From contig JAJFLH010000007.1 of the NCBI GenBank assembly GCA_021772775.1, positions 1 to 64,000 on the forward strand: DNA of 64,000 nucleotides. The letters are read 5' to 3'. Source of the DNA: Mariprofundus sp. Its GTDB lineage: Bacteria; Pseudomonadota; Zetaproteobacteria; Mariprofundales; Mariprofundaceae. Of the stretch, positions 36,582 to 45,546 are shown in pieces; position 1 is the first letter of the stretch; each line of letters opens with the position of its first letter. The position numbers and the translations under genes were made by a program. The notes under the pieces were generated by a model. The model saw only the letters and a program-made list of their open reading frames with translations. It searched no databases and was not told where the DNA came from.

Positions 36582-36864
36582 AAGCTAAAGAGGCTGATTA
36601 TCGGAGATAAATAAAGAGTTTCTCAGCCAAATGTAAAGCGACTGTTATATAACTATCATCATGATGAACAAGCTGTTTTGAGAATACTGGTATCATACTT
36701 GCTTAAGAAAATACGCTAACCATTTGAACTTAGTCAAAGATGAGAGAGCGGCTGATGCAGAATATAGTTTCATCAATATTTATTATTTTCATAGGCCTTA
36801 TGGCCTTTATGTCACTGTGGCCAGAAAAGAGGCAATCAATGATAGAATCGGGTGTTTTACATTC

Positions 36865-39800
36865 ATGATGAGCTGGCATCAGCTAAGAAAGCTATTGAGG
36901 CGTTCAATTCTTACTGAATTGATGCTGATTATTACCATTGTTATTGTACCTCTGGCTTTCTTGTTTGGCTGGTATGCGGTGAAAAGCTTTATCAATGTAA
37001 TAGAAAATGATCACCTGACAGCGCTAAAAGTATTGAGTGAAGAGAAAACGAATACAATCGACTCATACATGAAGGGGCATATTCTGCATGTAGAGTCATT
37101 TAGCCAGATGCCAACTGTTCAACAAGCGATGATTTCAATGTCAGCTTTGTATTATAGTGATGGCGACAGTTCGGCAGTATTTCAGCAACAGAGTGCGCAA
37201 TATGATGGCTTCTTTAAGCGTTATCGAACGCAATGGAATTATTACGATATTTTTCTGATTGATCTGCAGGGAAATGTCATTTACAGCAGCAAACATGAAA
37301 ATAACTTATCAAGTAATGTGATGATAGGTGCTGATAATGAGACAGGTCTGGCACAGGCGGTTAAAAAAACTCTCCGGAGATCAGAGTCGAGCATTAGCAG
37401 CTTTGAGTTTTTTGCGCCTTCTCAAGAGGGGGCAGGTTTTGTTTCCGCCCCAATCTTGCATGAAGGGAGAATAGTGGGTGCACTGGCATTTCAATTCGGC
37501 GCATCGGAATTTTATAAGGTGGTTAATGATTATACCGGGCTGGGTAGATCAGGCGAAATTGTGATCGGACAAAAGGTTGAAGATCATGTGTTATTGATAG
37601 CGCCGCTACGACATGATCCTAAAGCAGCCTTTAATCGTAAGATCAAATTGGATAGTGCGATTGCGCTTCCTATTCGAGAAGCTTCATATGGTATGTCCGG
37701 TATGGGGACTACCATTGACTGGCGTGGTGTAGAAGCGCTGGCGGTTTGGAAGTATGTACCATCTATAAAATTGGCTATGGTGGTTAAAATTGATGCAGAA
37801 GAAGCTTTTGAGTCATGGTCTGATATTAAAACCAACTTAATTCTATGCTTTATCATAAGTCTGTTTTTCATCTATCTGTTACTTTATCTATTTGCAAAAC
37901 AGATTACCGAGCCGTTACATAAATTGACCGAGGCCAGTTCAGATCTGGATATGTTTGGTGAGGTATTAAATCTTGATTCACTCACTGTTATGGAAAATGA
38001 AGTGGGCACATTAGCACGTGGCTTTTCAACCATGGCAGAGCATATTCAGGAATCAGAAGAATCATTAAAAGCGGCTCTCATTAGCGCTGAACAGGCAGGG
38101 ATCGCGAAGAGTCAGTTTTTGGCTACGATGAGTCACGAAATCCGCACACCGCTAAATGGCGTACTGGGTTTAACTGAACTTGTTTTAGCATCTGAGTTGA
38201 CTGGCGAGCAGCGTGAACAGCTAGGTACGGTTAAATTAAGTGGTGAGACTCTACTCATCATCCTGAATGATATTCTCGATTTCTCCAAGATCGAAGCCGG
38301 CTTGATGGAAGTCAAACTGGTTGAATTTAATCCCAATGAAGTAATTGAGAACGTGGCTAAACTATTTGCCAGTAAAGTGAATCAGGATGAGGCGGTGTTG
38401 GAGTTGATTGCCCGAGGTATTCCACATTTGCCACACTTTTTGGTAGGTGATTCAGACCGTCTGCATCAGGTGTTGTCTAATTTACTATCTAATGCAGTGA
38501 AATTCACCAGCAGAGGCGAGATTATTATAGGGGCAGATATTATCAGTGAGAGTGATGCTGATGCGCTGGTCAGATTTCATGTGACCGATACTGGCAACGG
38601 TATTTCTGAAGCAGATCAAATTAAGATATTTGAGCAGTTTATGCAGGCTGATGGTACGGATACCCGTAAGCATGGAGGCACTGGACTTGGCCTGTCGATA
38701 TCAAAAACTCTTGTAGAGTTAATGGGTGGTGAAATAGGCGTAGAGAGTGAGCTGGGCAAAGGTTCAAGTTTCTTCTTTGAGATTCGCTTGAAAAAAAGTG
38801 GGGAGGTGAAAGATGGGCCTCATCATTACCGACCTCAACTCTCGCAGTGGCAGATACTTGTTGTCGATGACAATACGTTTAACCGTAATAAGATACATGG
38901 TGCTCTCAATGCCTGGGGTATGCACTGTAAAGCTCTCTCATCAGGGCCTGAAGCCCTGCAGGAGTTGCGTGAAAAAGCAGGAACACATGCTGGTTACCAT
39001 ATCATTACGATTGATCAGCAGATGGAAGGCATGGATGGCATGGTTCTGGCCCGGCATATCAAGAACACCCCTGCATTGGCTGAGCTTAAAGTGATTATGA
39101 CTACCTCATTGGATATGACTTTTAATGCGCAGCTGCGTGATGAATATGGTCTTGATGGTTTTATCCGTAAACCGGTTTATTTGAGCTCTCTGTTTGAAAC
39201 CATTCTATCTGTGATGGGAGAGAGAAAGCAGTACCGAGCACTGGATGTAGGGCATGAAGCGCCTGAGCGTAAAGAAAAGATTCTTTTGGCTGAAGATAAT
39301 GTTGTAAATCAGCAAGTTGCAATGGGACTGCTGGCGAATCAAGGCTTCAAAGGTGTTGATCTGGCTCAAAATGGTATTGAAGCAATGGATCTGTTCACAC
39401 AAACAGCCTATGACCTGATTCTCATGGATGTTCAGATGCCCGAACTTGACGGTATTTCAGCGGCACGTGGTATTCGGAAGTTAGAGGATATGCGATCTAC
39501 TGATGAGCATGTGACGATCATTGCTGTTACAGCCCATGCACTAGCAGAAGATAGGCAGCGTACGAAAGATGCAGGCATGGATGGCCATTTAACCAAGCCT
39601 TTGACGGGTACTGCTTTACAGGAGATGTTGGCGGAGTGGCTGCCAATGGATGAAGAGAATGAATATATTAATACAAGCACTCAGGTAGTTGTTGAAGAGG
39701 AGGCACTAGTTCAGAATGATAGTGTTATCGATGAGAGTATTTTGCGCCAAATGCGCACGGATATAGGCTGTGGCATTGGCATGATTATTGATGCCTATGT

Positions 39801-40065
39801 TGCTGAATTGCCAAGAGATGTAGAGGCGCTTGAGTCTGCTATTGCCAATGCAGATGCCGATGCACTGCGCAGCTGTGCCCATCGTTTAAAAGGGGCCAGT
39901 AATTCTGTTGCAGCATTAGGATTTGGGGAAATGTGCTTTCGTTTTGAAAGCATGGCGAAAGATGGGGAGTTAGAGGCTGCAGTGAATCAACTTCCAGAAC
40001 TTAAAGCGATGGCTGATGCTGTGCAGCTGGCTTTCAGTGCTAGCTGGGTTGATGAGGTACGCTGA
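36865..40065 (+). CDS. Hybrid sensor kinase: Cache-HAMP-HisKA-HATPase-REC-REC-HPt
   Basis: 1067 residues. TM1 is near 20-42, a periplasmic Cache sensor has NYYDIFLIDLQGNVIYSS, TM2 is near 325-345, then HAMP. HisKA has His424 (MSHEIRTPLNG) and HATPase has GGTGLGLSI. REC1 has Asp717 (TIDQQM; alignment around it slightly unusual), REC2 has Asp855 (LILMDVQMP), and an HPt has His1006 (HRLKGASNS). This is a full BarA/ArcB-style phosphorelay in one chain, so the output regulator is elsewhere. The longest ORF starts at a TTG (36724); ATG 36865 is preferred because the protein there begins just before TM1, like the paralogue at 45543, though its SD (GGGTG, ten bases away) is modest. Confidence 0.9.
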   Translation: MMSWHQLRKLLRRSILTELMLIITIVIVPLAFLFGWYAVKSFINVIENDHLTALKVLSEEKTNTIDSYMKGHILHVESFSQMPTVQQAMISMSALYYSDGDSSAVFQQQSAQYDGFFKRYRTQWNYYDIFLIDLQGNVIYSSKHENNLSSNVMIGADNETGLAQAVKKTLRRSESSISSFEFFAPSQEGAGFVSAPILHEGRIVGALAFQFGASEFYKVVNDYTGLGRSGEIVIGQKVEDHVLLIAPLRHDPKAAFNRKIKLDSAIALPIREASYGMSGMGTTIDWRGVEALAVWKYVPSIKLAMVVKIDAEEAFESWSDIKTNLILCFIISLFFIYLLLYLFAKQITEPLHKLTEASSDLDMFGEVLNLDSLTVMENEVGTLARGFSTMAEHIQESEESLKAALISAEQAGIAKSQFLATMSHEIRTPLNGVLGLTELVLASELTGEQREQLGTVKLSGETLLIILNDILDFSKIEAGLMEVKLVEFNPNEVIENVAKLFASKVNQDEAVLELIARGIPHLPHFLVGDSDRLHQVLSNLLSNAVKFTSRGEIIIGADIISESDADALVRFHVTDTGNGISEADQIKIFEQFMQADGTDTRKHGGTGLGLSISKTLVELMGGEIGVESELGKGSSFFFEIRLKKSGEVKDGPHHYRPQLSQWQILVVDDNTFNRNKIHGALNAWGMHCKALSSGPEALQELREKAGTHAGYHIITIDQQMEGMDGMVLARHIKNTPALAELKVIMTTSLDMTFNAQLRDEYGLDGFIRKPVYLSSLFETILSVMGERKQYRALDVGHEAPERKEKILLAEDNVVNQQVAMGLLANQGFKGVDLAQNGIEAMDLFTQTAYDLILMDVQMPELDGISAARGIRKLEDMRSTDEHVTIIAVTAHALAEDRQRTKDAGMDGHLTKPLTGTALQEMLAEWLPMDEENEYINTSTQVVVEEEALVQNDSVIDESILRQMRTDIGCGIGMIIDAYVAELPRDVEALESAIANADADALRSCAHRLKGASNSVAALGFGEMCFRFESMAKDGELEAAVNQLPELKAMADAVQLAFSASWVDEVR

Positions 40066-40157
40066 TTGAAACATAACGTAGCTCAATAAGTATGTAGAAG
40101 CCTGAGTTTTCTGTTGTTTAGATGATCCATATCTGCGCTAGCTTAGGCCATGTACTG

Positions 40158-40184
40158 GATGAGAGGCATTTGACGCCCCTCATC
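40158..40184. terminator. Possible bidirectional terminator hairpin between convergent genes
   Basis: GATGAGAGGC / GCCCCTCATC stem (one mismatch) with a seven-base loop, midway between the hybrid kinase stop and the pmbA stop. No T run follows on either strand, so intrinsic termination is uncertain. Confidence 0.4.
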
Positions 40185-40193
40185 ACTTTGCAA

Positions 40194-41600
40194 TTACTCT
40201 CCGGCGATAGTCATGCCTGAGACGGCAATCGATGGTACTGCACGGGAGCCGAACCATGTGAGATCAGAGCCGATGAGTTCAATGTTGGCAAACATATCTT
40301 TCAGATTTCCTGCAATGGTGATGCCCTGTACAGGATGGCTAATTTTACCGTTTTCGATCAGGAAACCACCTGCACCACGCGAATAATCACCGGTGACACC
40401 ATTGACGCCAAAACCGATCAATTCAGTGATCAGAACACCATTGCCGATGTCACTGATCATCTCAGCCTGCGTACGCGTGCCGGGTTGCCAGAGAATGTTG
40501 GAGGAGCCAATGCCGATATCACCGGTTAGACCGCGTGAAGCACTGCCCGTTTCGGGTTGTCCAAGACGTTTGGCGACATAACGGTCAGCCAGAAATGTAT
40601 TGAGTCTGCCCGCTTCAATGATCTGGTTGAGTGAACAGCGGGTACCTTCGCCATCAAACAGACGATTGCCTAAACCGTCGGGATGATTTGGGTTCTCTTC
40701 GATGCTGACAAAGTCGGGAAAGATGGATCGGTTCAGGCTATCGGATAAAAATGAGCGTTGTTGTAGTACGGAACGACCATTGATGGCACCAATAAGATGG
40801 CCAAGTAGGGAGGTGGCGATGCGTGGTTCAAATATGACGCTGTGTTCTCCATGCTTCATGCTATCGGGCAAACTGCTTGGGTTGAGGCGATCGGTGGCTC
40901 GCTGAGCTGCTTCTTCAGCGATAATTTGTGGTGAGCGTAAGTCAGCGGCATTGAAGGCGCTGTGCCAGGCGTAATCGCGTTGCATTCCTTCACCAGTGCC
41001 TGCTATGACCGATACACTAAGTGAGGCGGAAGCTTTGGCATATTCAGAAGCAAAACCATCACTGGAGGCATAAGCAACACGGCTGTTGCCGAAGCTGGCA
41101 TCAGCACCTTCACTATTGCTAATCTGATCGGAATAGTTTCGGGCAATCTCTTCGCACTGCATAGCTGCGGCTTTGGCTTGACTAAGATCCCAGCCGGAAT
41201 CGTGATGGTCATGTTTAGTCTGCCATGCTTGTAGTTCAGCTGAACTGGGGTGGTTGGCACCAACTGGAGGCATTGCATCGGGATCAGGCTCAGAGATACG
41301 TGCCATGGCGATCACCTGCTCAGCTAGTTTGTTGAGGCCAGATTCGGATACATCCGATGTTGATGCTGTCGCAAAAGCCAGTCCTTTTGGTGTTTCAATA
41401 AATGCACGCAGGCCTAAACCCTGTGCATCTTCGCGTTCTACGGATTCGACCATGCCATTGCGGATACTGATTGAATCACCGGTATCGCAAACAGCCAGAG
41501 CATCGGCATGAATAGCACCGCATTTTTTGGCTGCTTCGAGCAGTTGAATGGATTGGTGTGAGATGGATGGCTGTGAGGTACTGCCTGTTTTTAAACTCAT
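40194..41600 (-). CDS. pmbA: Metalloprotease subunit PmbA/TldE
   Basis: 468 residues. Partner of TldD in the TldD/TldE peptidase complex, which trims modified peptides such as microcin B17 and contributes to protein turnover. Features: GLRAFIETPKGLAFA near the N-terminus, SVSVIAGTG, a C-terminal RGAGGFLIENGKISHPVQG and NLKDMFANI. It lacks the catalytic HExxxH, which TldD supplies. Its ATG overlaps the tldD stop by four bases, so the two subunits are made together in a two-gene operon. Confidence 0.94.
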   Translation of the reverse strand: MSLKTGSTSQPSISHQSIQLLEAAKKCGAIHADALAVCDTGDSISIRNGMVESVEREDAQGLGLRAFIETPKGLAFATASTSDVSESGLNKLAEQVIAMARISEPDPDAMPPVGANHPSSAELQAWQTKHDHHDSGWDLSQAKAAAMQCEEIARNYSDQISNSEGADASFGNSRVAYASSDGFASEYAKASASLSVSVIAGTGEGMQRDYAWHSAFNAADLRSPQIIAEEAAQRATDRLNPSSLPDSMKHGEHSVIFEPRIATSLLGHLIGAINGRSVLQQRSFLSDSLNRSIFPDFVSIEENPNHPDGLGNRLFDGEGTRCSLNQIIEAGRLNTFLADRYVAKRLGQPETGSASRGLTGDIGIGSSNILWQPGTRTQAEMISDIGNGVLITELIGFGVNGVTGDYSRGAGGFLIENGKISHPVQGITIAGNLKDMFANIELIGSDLTWFGSRAVPSIAVSGMTIAGE

Positions 41601-43036
41601 GACTCGGTTCCTCCCACGGTTAATTCATCAATACGAATGGTCGGTAGCCCCACACCAACGGGAACCGATTGACCACCTTTGCCGCAGGTGCCGACACCGG
41701 GGTCGAGTTCCAGATCATTGCCGATCATTGAAACCTTTTGAAGCACTTCGTGACCGGAGCCAATCAATGTTGCGCCCTTAACAGGATATTGAATCTTTCC
41801 ATTTTCAACGTAATAGGCCTCTGAAGTGGTGAATACGAATTTGCCGGAAGTGATATCTACCTGTCCACCTCCAAAATTGACGGCATAAATACCTTTGTCT
41901 AACGATGCAATGATATCATCGGGAGTGTCGCTGCCAGCCAACATGAATGTGTTGGTCATGCGGGGCAGAACGGGGTGGGCATATGATTCGCGGCGACCGT
42001 TTCCGGTTGCCTCCATGCCCATCAGGCGTGCATTCTGTTTATCCAGCAGATAGCCAGTTAAGATGCCATCTTCAATCAAGACAGTGCGATTGGTATCAGT
42101 GCCTTCATCATCAACTGTGAGCGAACCACGACGCTCAGGGATAGTGCCATCATCGACTACCGTAATGCCTTTAGCAGCTACCCGTTGTCCCATTTTATCA
42201 GAGAAAACGGAAGTGCCTTTACGATTGAAATCACCCTCTAAGCCGTGACCAATAGCTTCGTGCAATAAAATGCCCGGCCAGCCGGGGCCGAGCACAACAG
42301 GCATGTTTCCAGCCGGTGTGTCGTGGGCATCGAGATTGAGCAGGGCCAGGCGTATTGCTTCGTGAACCAGCTGTTTGGCCTGTTCACCTTCAGTCAGACG
42401 AGATAGGGCAAAACGACCGCCACCACCGGCAGAGCCAGTTTCACGTTTATCATTCTGTTCGACAACGACGGAAATATTCATCCGCACCAGTGGGCGGGCA
42501 TCATGAATGTGACGGCCATCCATACGAATAATATGAATATCTGAAAAGGATGATGAGACGTTGGCAAACACTTGAACAACACGAGGGTCCAGACTTCTGG
42601 CTAAAGCATCGAGTTCTTCAAGCAGAAGTTTACGTTGCAGAAAATCAACGGCATCAGATGGATTGATGGCCTGATAGAGGGAAGGGGAGCTTTTGGCCTG
42701 ATGAATGGAGACAGGTGCAATGTTCTGACCACTCTCAGCAATGGCACGGGCAGACTTGCCGGCCTGCATCAATGCGGCGCTATCAAAGCGATCGGTAAAA
42801 GCGTGACCGGCTGATTCGCCTTTAATAACGCGTGCGCCCATACCCTGATGGGTAGAGGCGGAGACGTGTTTAACACGGCCTTCTTCCAACGCGAGCGATT
42901 CAGAGACACCGTGTTCGATATAGAGATCACCATCATCGGCATGGGCGGGTAACATATTTGAGAGAACCGATTGCAAGGTTTCAATGGCGATGGGTAGTTC
43001 TGAATTAGCAGTGGTGGTGTCGGGGGTATTTGGCAT
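41597..43036 (-). CDS. tldD: Metalloprotease subunit TldD
   Basis: 479 residues. Catalytic subunit of the TldD/TldE peptidase; the zinc motif HEAIGHGLEGD is at residues 259-269 (HExxxH 259-264). Other conserved parts: RNISVVVEQ-like region (RMNISVVVEQ), FSDKMGQRVA, DDEGTDTNRTVLIEDG, and the C-terminal VKGATLIGSGHEVL and PGVGTCGKGGQ. No natural-product cluster adjoins it, so a housekeeping role is likely. First gene of the tldD-pmbA operon; divergent from the DUF2007 gene with 111 bases between starts. Confidence 0.95.
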   Translation of the reverse strand: MPNTPDTTTANSELPIAIETLQSVLSNMLPAHADDGDLYIEHGVSESLALEEGRVKHVSASTHQGMGARVIKGESAGHAFTDRFDSAALMQAGKSARAIAESGQNIAPVSIHQAKSSPSLYQAINPSDAVDFLQRKLLLEELDALARSLDPRVVQVFANVSSSFSDIHIIRMDGRHIHDARPLVRMNISVVVEQNDKRETGSAGGGGRFALSRLTEGEQAKQLVHEAIRLALLNLDAHDTPAGNMPVVLGPGWPGILLHEAIGHGLEGDFNRKGTSVFSDKMGQRVAAKGITVVDDGTIPERRGSLTVDDEGTDTNRTVLIEDGILTGYLLDKQNARLMGMEATGNGRRESYAHPVLPRMTNTFMLAGSDTPDDIIASLDKGIYAVNFGGGQVDITSGKFVFTTSEAYYVENGKIQYPVKGATLIGSGHEVLQKVSMIGNDLELDPGVGTCGKGGQSVPVGVGLPTIRIDELTVGGTES

Positions 43037-43147
43037 GTTGGCAATCGTCGTGACTGGCTGAGCAGTGTCAAGGTTGGTTGATTGTTGTGGTAAAATGTTT
43101 TTGATCTACTGCGTGACGATCAGAGAGATTCTTTTTAGGCTGGGCAG

Positions 43148-43354
43148 ATGATTGAACTCATTAAACTATCCAACCCTGTTAGCATACAGATTCTCAGCGA
43201 TGAGCTGGAATCACGGGGTATTATATTTCGTATTGATAATGCAGGTATGCATGCGCTTATGCCATTGCCAACGGTGATGGATGCGCGTGTGCTGGTGGCA
43301 GAAGAAGATAAAAGTGCTGCCGATCAGATTGTGACTGACTTGGAGTTGAACTAA
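43148..43354 (+). CDS. DUF2007 family small protein
   Basis: 68 residues, soluble. Starts MIELIKLSNPVSIQILSDEL, with a short ferredoxin-like pattern ending in RVLVAEEDKSAADQIVTDLE. It matches the DUF2007 family (putative signal-transducing protein); function is unknown. The stop overlaps the following ATG (TAATG), coupling it to the EI24-type membrane protein. Confidence 0.75.
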   Translation: MIELIKLSNPVSIQILSDELESRGIIFRIDNAGMHALMPLPTVMDARVLVAEEDKSAADQIVTDLELN

Positions 43355-44055
43355 TGATTAAGGGTGCTTTAACACTATTGAGCGGCATGCGTCTGTTGTT
43401 GGCGCGAGCTGAATTAAGGGCTGTTTTATGGCGTATGCTGGCCCTCTTGCTGGTCTTGATGCTGGCTTTGGGTACAGGCGTCTTCTGGCTGCTGGATTAT
43501 GTGGCCGGCTTATGGATTCCAGAAGGAGATGCATGGTATTGGCAGATATTGGCCGGGATGGTCTGGGGTTTGGCATTTCTGTTGGCGGCGGTGTGCGGTA
43601 TTGTGAGTTTTGTACTGCTTGGCTCTGCTGTCTCATCGCCTTGGCTGGATCTGTTGGCTGTGCGTACAGAGGCCATCGCCGGTTATAAGTCGGTTGAACA
43701 GGAGTCAGCCTTTTTGCCGATGATCATGCAGAGCCTAGCGAATTCTGTGCGTCCACTGTTGGGGCTAATGCTTTGGGGAGCAGTGGCTTTACTATTTTTC
43801 TGGTTACCACCGTTAGCGACTGCAATTTGGACCTATGGCGCAATCCGCTTTCTTAGCTTTGAGTTGATTGATACACCTGCATCACGTCGCAGCTGGGGAT
43901 ATACGGAACGTAAAAGCAGACTGGTGGAGAAGCGCTGGTTCTATCTTGGTTTTGCTGGTCTGGCGACGCTGTTGATGATGGTGCCGATTATTAACCTGCT
44001 GGTGATTCCAGCCGCCGTGGTTGCTTTGAGTCAATATCTGTCCGCTGAGGCGTGA
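43354..44055 (+). CDS. EI24/CysZ-like membrane protein
   Basis: 233 residues with four to five hydrophobic segments, including MLALLLVLMLALGTGVFWLL near residue 30 and a C-terminal LMMVPIINLLVIPAAVVAL. The pattern SAVSSPWLDLLAVRTEAI and the motif VPIINLLVIPAAVV resemble EI24-domain proteins, which include the CysZ sulfate transporter. It lacks close CysZ context: no cysteine or sulfate genes are adjacent, so substrate is unassigned. Translationally coupled to the DUF2007 gene. Confidence 0.78.
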   Translation: MIKGALTLLSGMRLLLARAELRAVLWRMLALLLVLMLALGTGVFWLLDYVAGLWIPEGDAWYWQILAGMVWGLAFLLAAVCGIVSFVLLGSAVSSPWLDLLAVRTEAIAGYKSVEQESAFLPMIMQSLANSVRPLLGLMLWGAVALLFFWLPPLATAIWTYGAIRFLSFELIDTPASRRSWGYTERKSRLVEKRWFYLGFAGLATLLMMVPIINLLVIPAAVVALSQYLSAEA

Positions 44056-44226
44056 ATACGCAATTATAGGCATAGAACTTGCTGTATTTATGTCCTATTG
44101 CTGAGCGTGATGAGCATAAGCGTTGTTAAATATACACTATTTTACTGATGTCTATATTATTCATTACAATGATTTAGTTTTTTATGCGCCTACACATGTG
44201 ATTGATGAGTCATCCAGGAGGATCTG

Positions 44227-45546
44227 TTGCAACGACTTTTTGTATTGATTCCCGCGGCTTTTATTTTGCTTGTCGCTGTAATTACATTATGGCGGGAAGA
44301 TGATCTTCCCCCTATTAAAGTTGGTATTCTGCACTCTCTGACAGGTACGATGGCGATCAGTGAAAAGCCCGTGATGCAGGCAACATTGCTGGCTATTGAA
44401 CAGATTAATGCCAAAGGCGGCCTACTTGGTCGCAAAGTTAAAGCTATTGTGGTGGATGGTGAATCTGAAGAGCTACTCTTCGCACGTGAAGCTGAACGTT
44501 TGATTGTTGAAGAAAACGTCAGTGTTATCTTTGGTTGCTGGACATCGGCCAGTCGTAAAATGGTTAAACCGATGGTTGAAAAATATAATCATCTGCTTTT
44601 TTACCCGTTGCAATATGAAGGTCTGGAACAATCCGCCAACATTATCTACACCGGTGCGACCCCCAATCAGCAGATTATTCCTGCTGTCTCTTGGGCAGTG
44701 CAACAATTTGGGCCACGTATCTATCTGGTTGGTTCTGATTATGTCTTTCCACGCGTAGCTAACTGGCTTATTGGCAAGCAAGCGCTTGCGTTAAATGCTG
44801 CAGTAGTTGGAGAGCGCTATATCCCGTTAGAGAGCAGAGACGTAGAAAGCATTATCGAGGAGATTCAAAAGCTTAAACCTGATGTGGTGTTGAACACAAT
44901 CAATGGTGATTCTAATATAGCCTTTTTCCATCGTTTGAACGAGGCTGGTATTACCGCTGAAGAGAGGCCTGTATTATCCTTCAGTATTGGTGAATCGGAA
45001 CTAACTAAGATGCATGATGATGATGGTGATCCAACGGGACATTTTGCAGCCTGGAATTATTTCCAAAGTATCGATAATCAGCAGAACCGCAACTTTATTG
45101 AAGCTTATCAATCACGTTTTGGCAAAGCTCAGCCAGTCAGTGACCCGATGCAGGCCGCATGGGCTGGAGTGCATCTATGGGCGAGGGCTGTTCAAGCCTC
45201 ACAAACAGATGATAGTCAGGTGATTCGCCAAAGTATTTCGCATCAGAGTCTTATTGCGCCGGAAGGAATTATTGCGATTGATCAGAAAACCCAGCATGCC
45301 TGGAAGACAGTCCGTATTGGCCAGATTCGTTCCGATAGTCAATTTGATATTCTCTGGTCCTCTAATGCACCTGTACGACCTGATCCATATCCAGCTCTGG
45401 TGACAAAACAGCAAGCCGATGCCTTTCTTCGTCAGCTTTATGATGGCTGGAACGGGCATTGGGCACGACCCATAGCTATGGATAAGGCTGCGGGACAGAT
45501 GATGCCTCACACTGAAAAGCCAGCGCAAGCGGGGAATCAGCCATGA
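44227..45546 (+). CDS. UrtA/AmiC-like periplasmic binding protein coupled to a kinase
   Basis: 439 residues, paralogue of the protein at 18911-20191. Shared blocks: ILHSLTGTMAISEKPVMQAT, FGCWTSASRKMVKPMVEKY, LLFYPLQYEGLEQSANIIYT and TINGDSNIAFF. The N-terminus (LFVLIPAAFILLVAVITL) is a signal peptide or anchor without a lipobox, unlike copy 1. The TTG start is supported by AGGAGG five bases upstream. Its stop overlaps the next ATG (ATGA), so it is translated with the histidine kinase; no permease or ATPase gene is present. A sensory ligand receptor is the best reading; ligand (urea or amide-like) is inferred. Confidence 0.9.
   Translation: MQRLFVLIPAAFILLVAVITLWREDDLPPIKVGILHSLTGTMAISEKPVMQATLLAIEQINAKGGLLGRKVKAIVVDGESEELLFAREAERLIVEENVSVIFGCWTSASRKMVKPMVEKYNHLLFYPLQYEGLEQSANIIYTGATPNQQIIPAVSWAVQQFGPRIYLVGSDYVFPRVANWLIGKQALALNAAVVGERYIPLESRDVESIIEEIQKLKPDVVLNTINGDSNIAFFHRLNEAGITAEERPVLSFSIGESELTKMHDDDGDPTGHFAAWNYFQSIDNQQNRNFIEAYQSRFGKAQPVSDPMQAAWAGVHLWARAVQASQTDDSQVIRQSISHQSLIAPEGIIAIDQKTQHAWKTVRIGQIRSDSQFDILWSSNAPVRPDPYPALVTKQQADAFLRQLYDGWNGHWARPIAMDKAAGQMMPHTEKPAQAGNQP

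Noticed and set aside
36724-36864. N-terminal 47-codon extension of the large hybrid kinase
   Set aside because: Starts at a TTG without SD, and the paralogous kinase begins just before TM1; kept only as an alternative start.
41548-41781. 77-codon plus-strand ORF across the pmbA/tldD junction
   Set aside because: Antisense shadow over two well-supported coupled genes.
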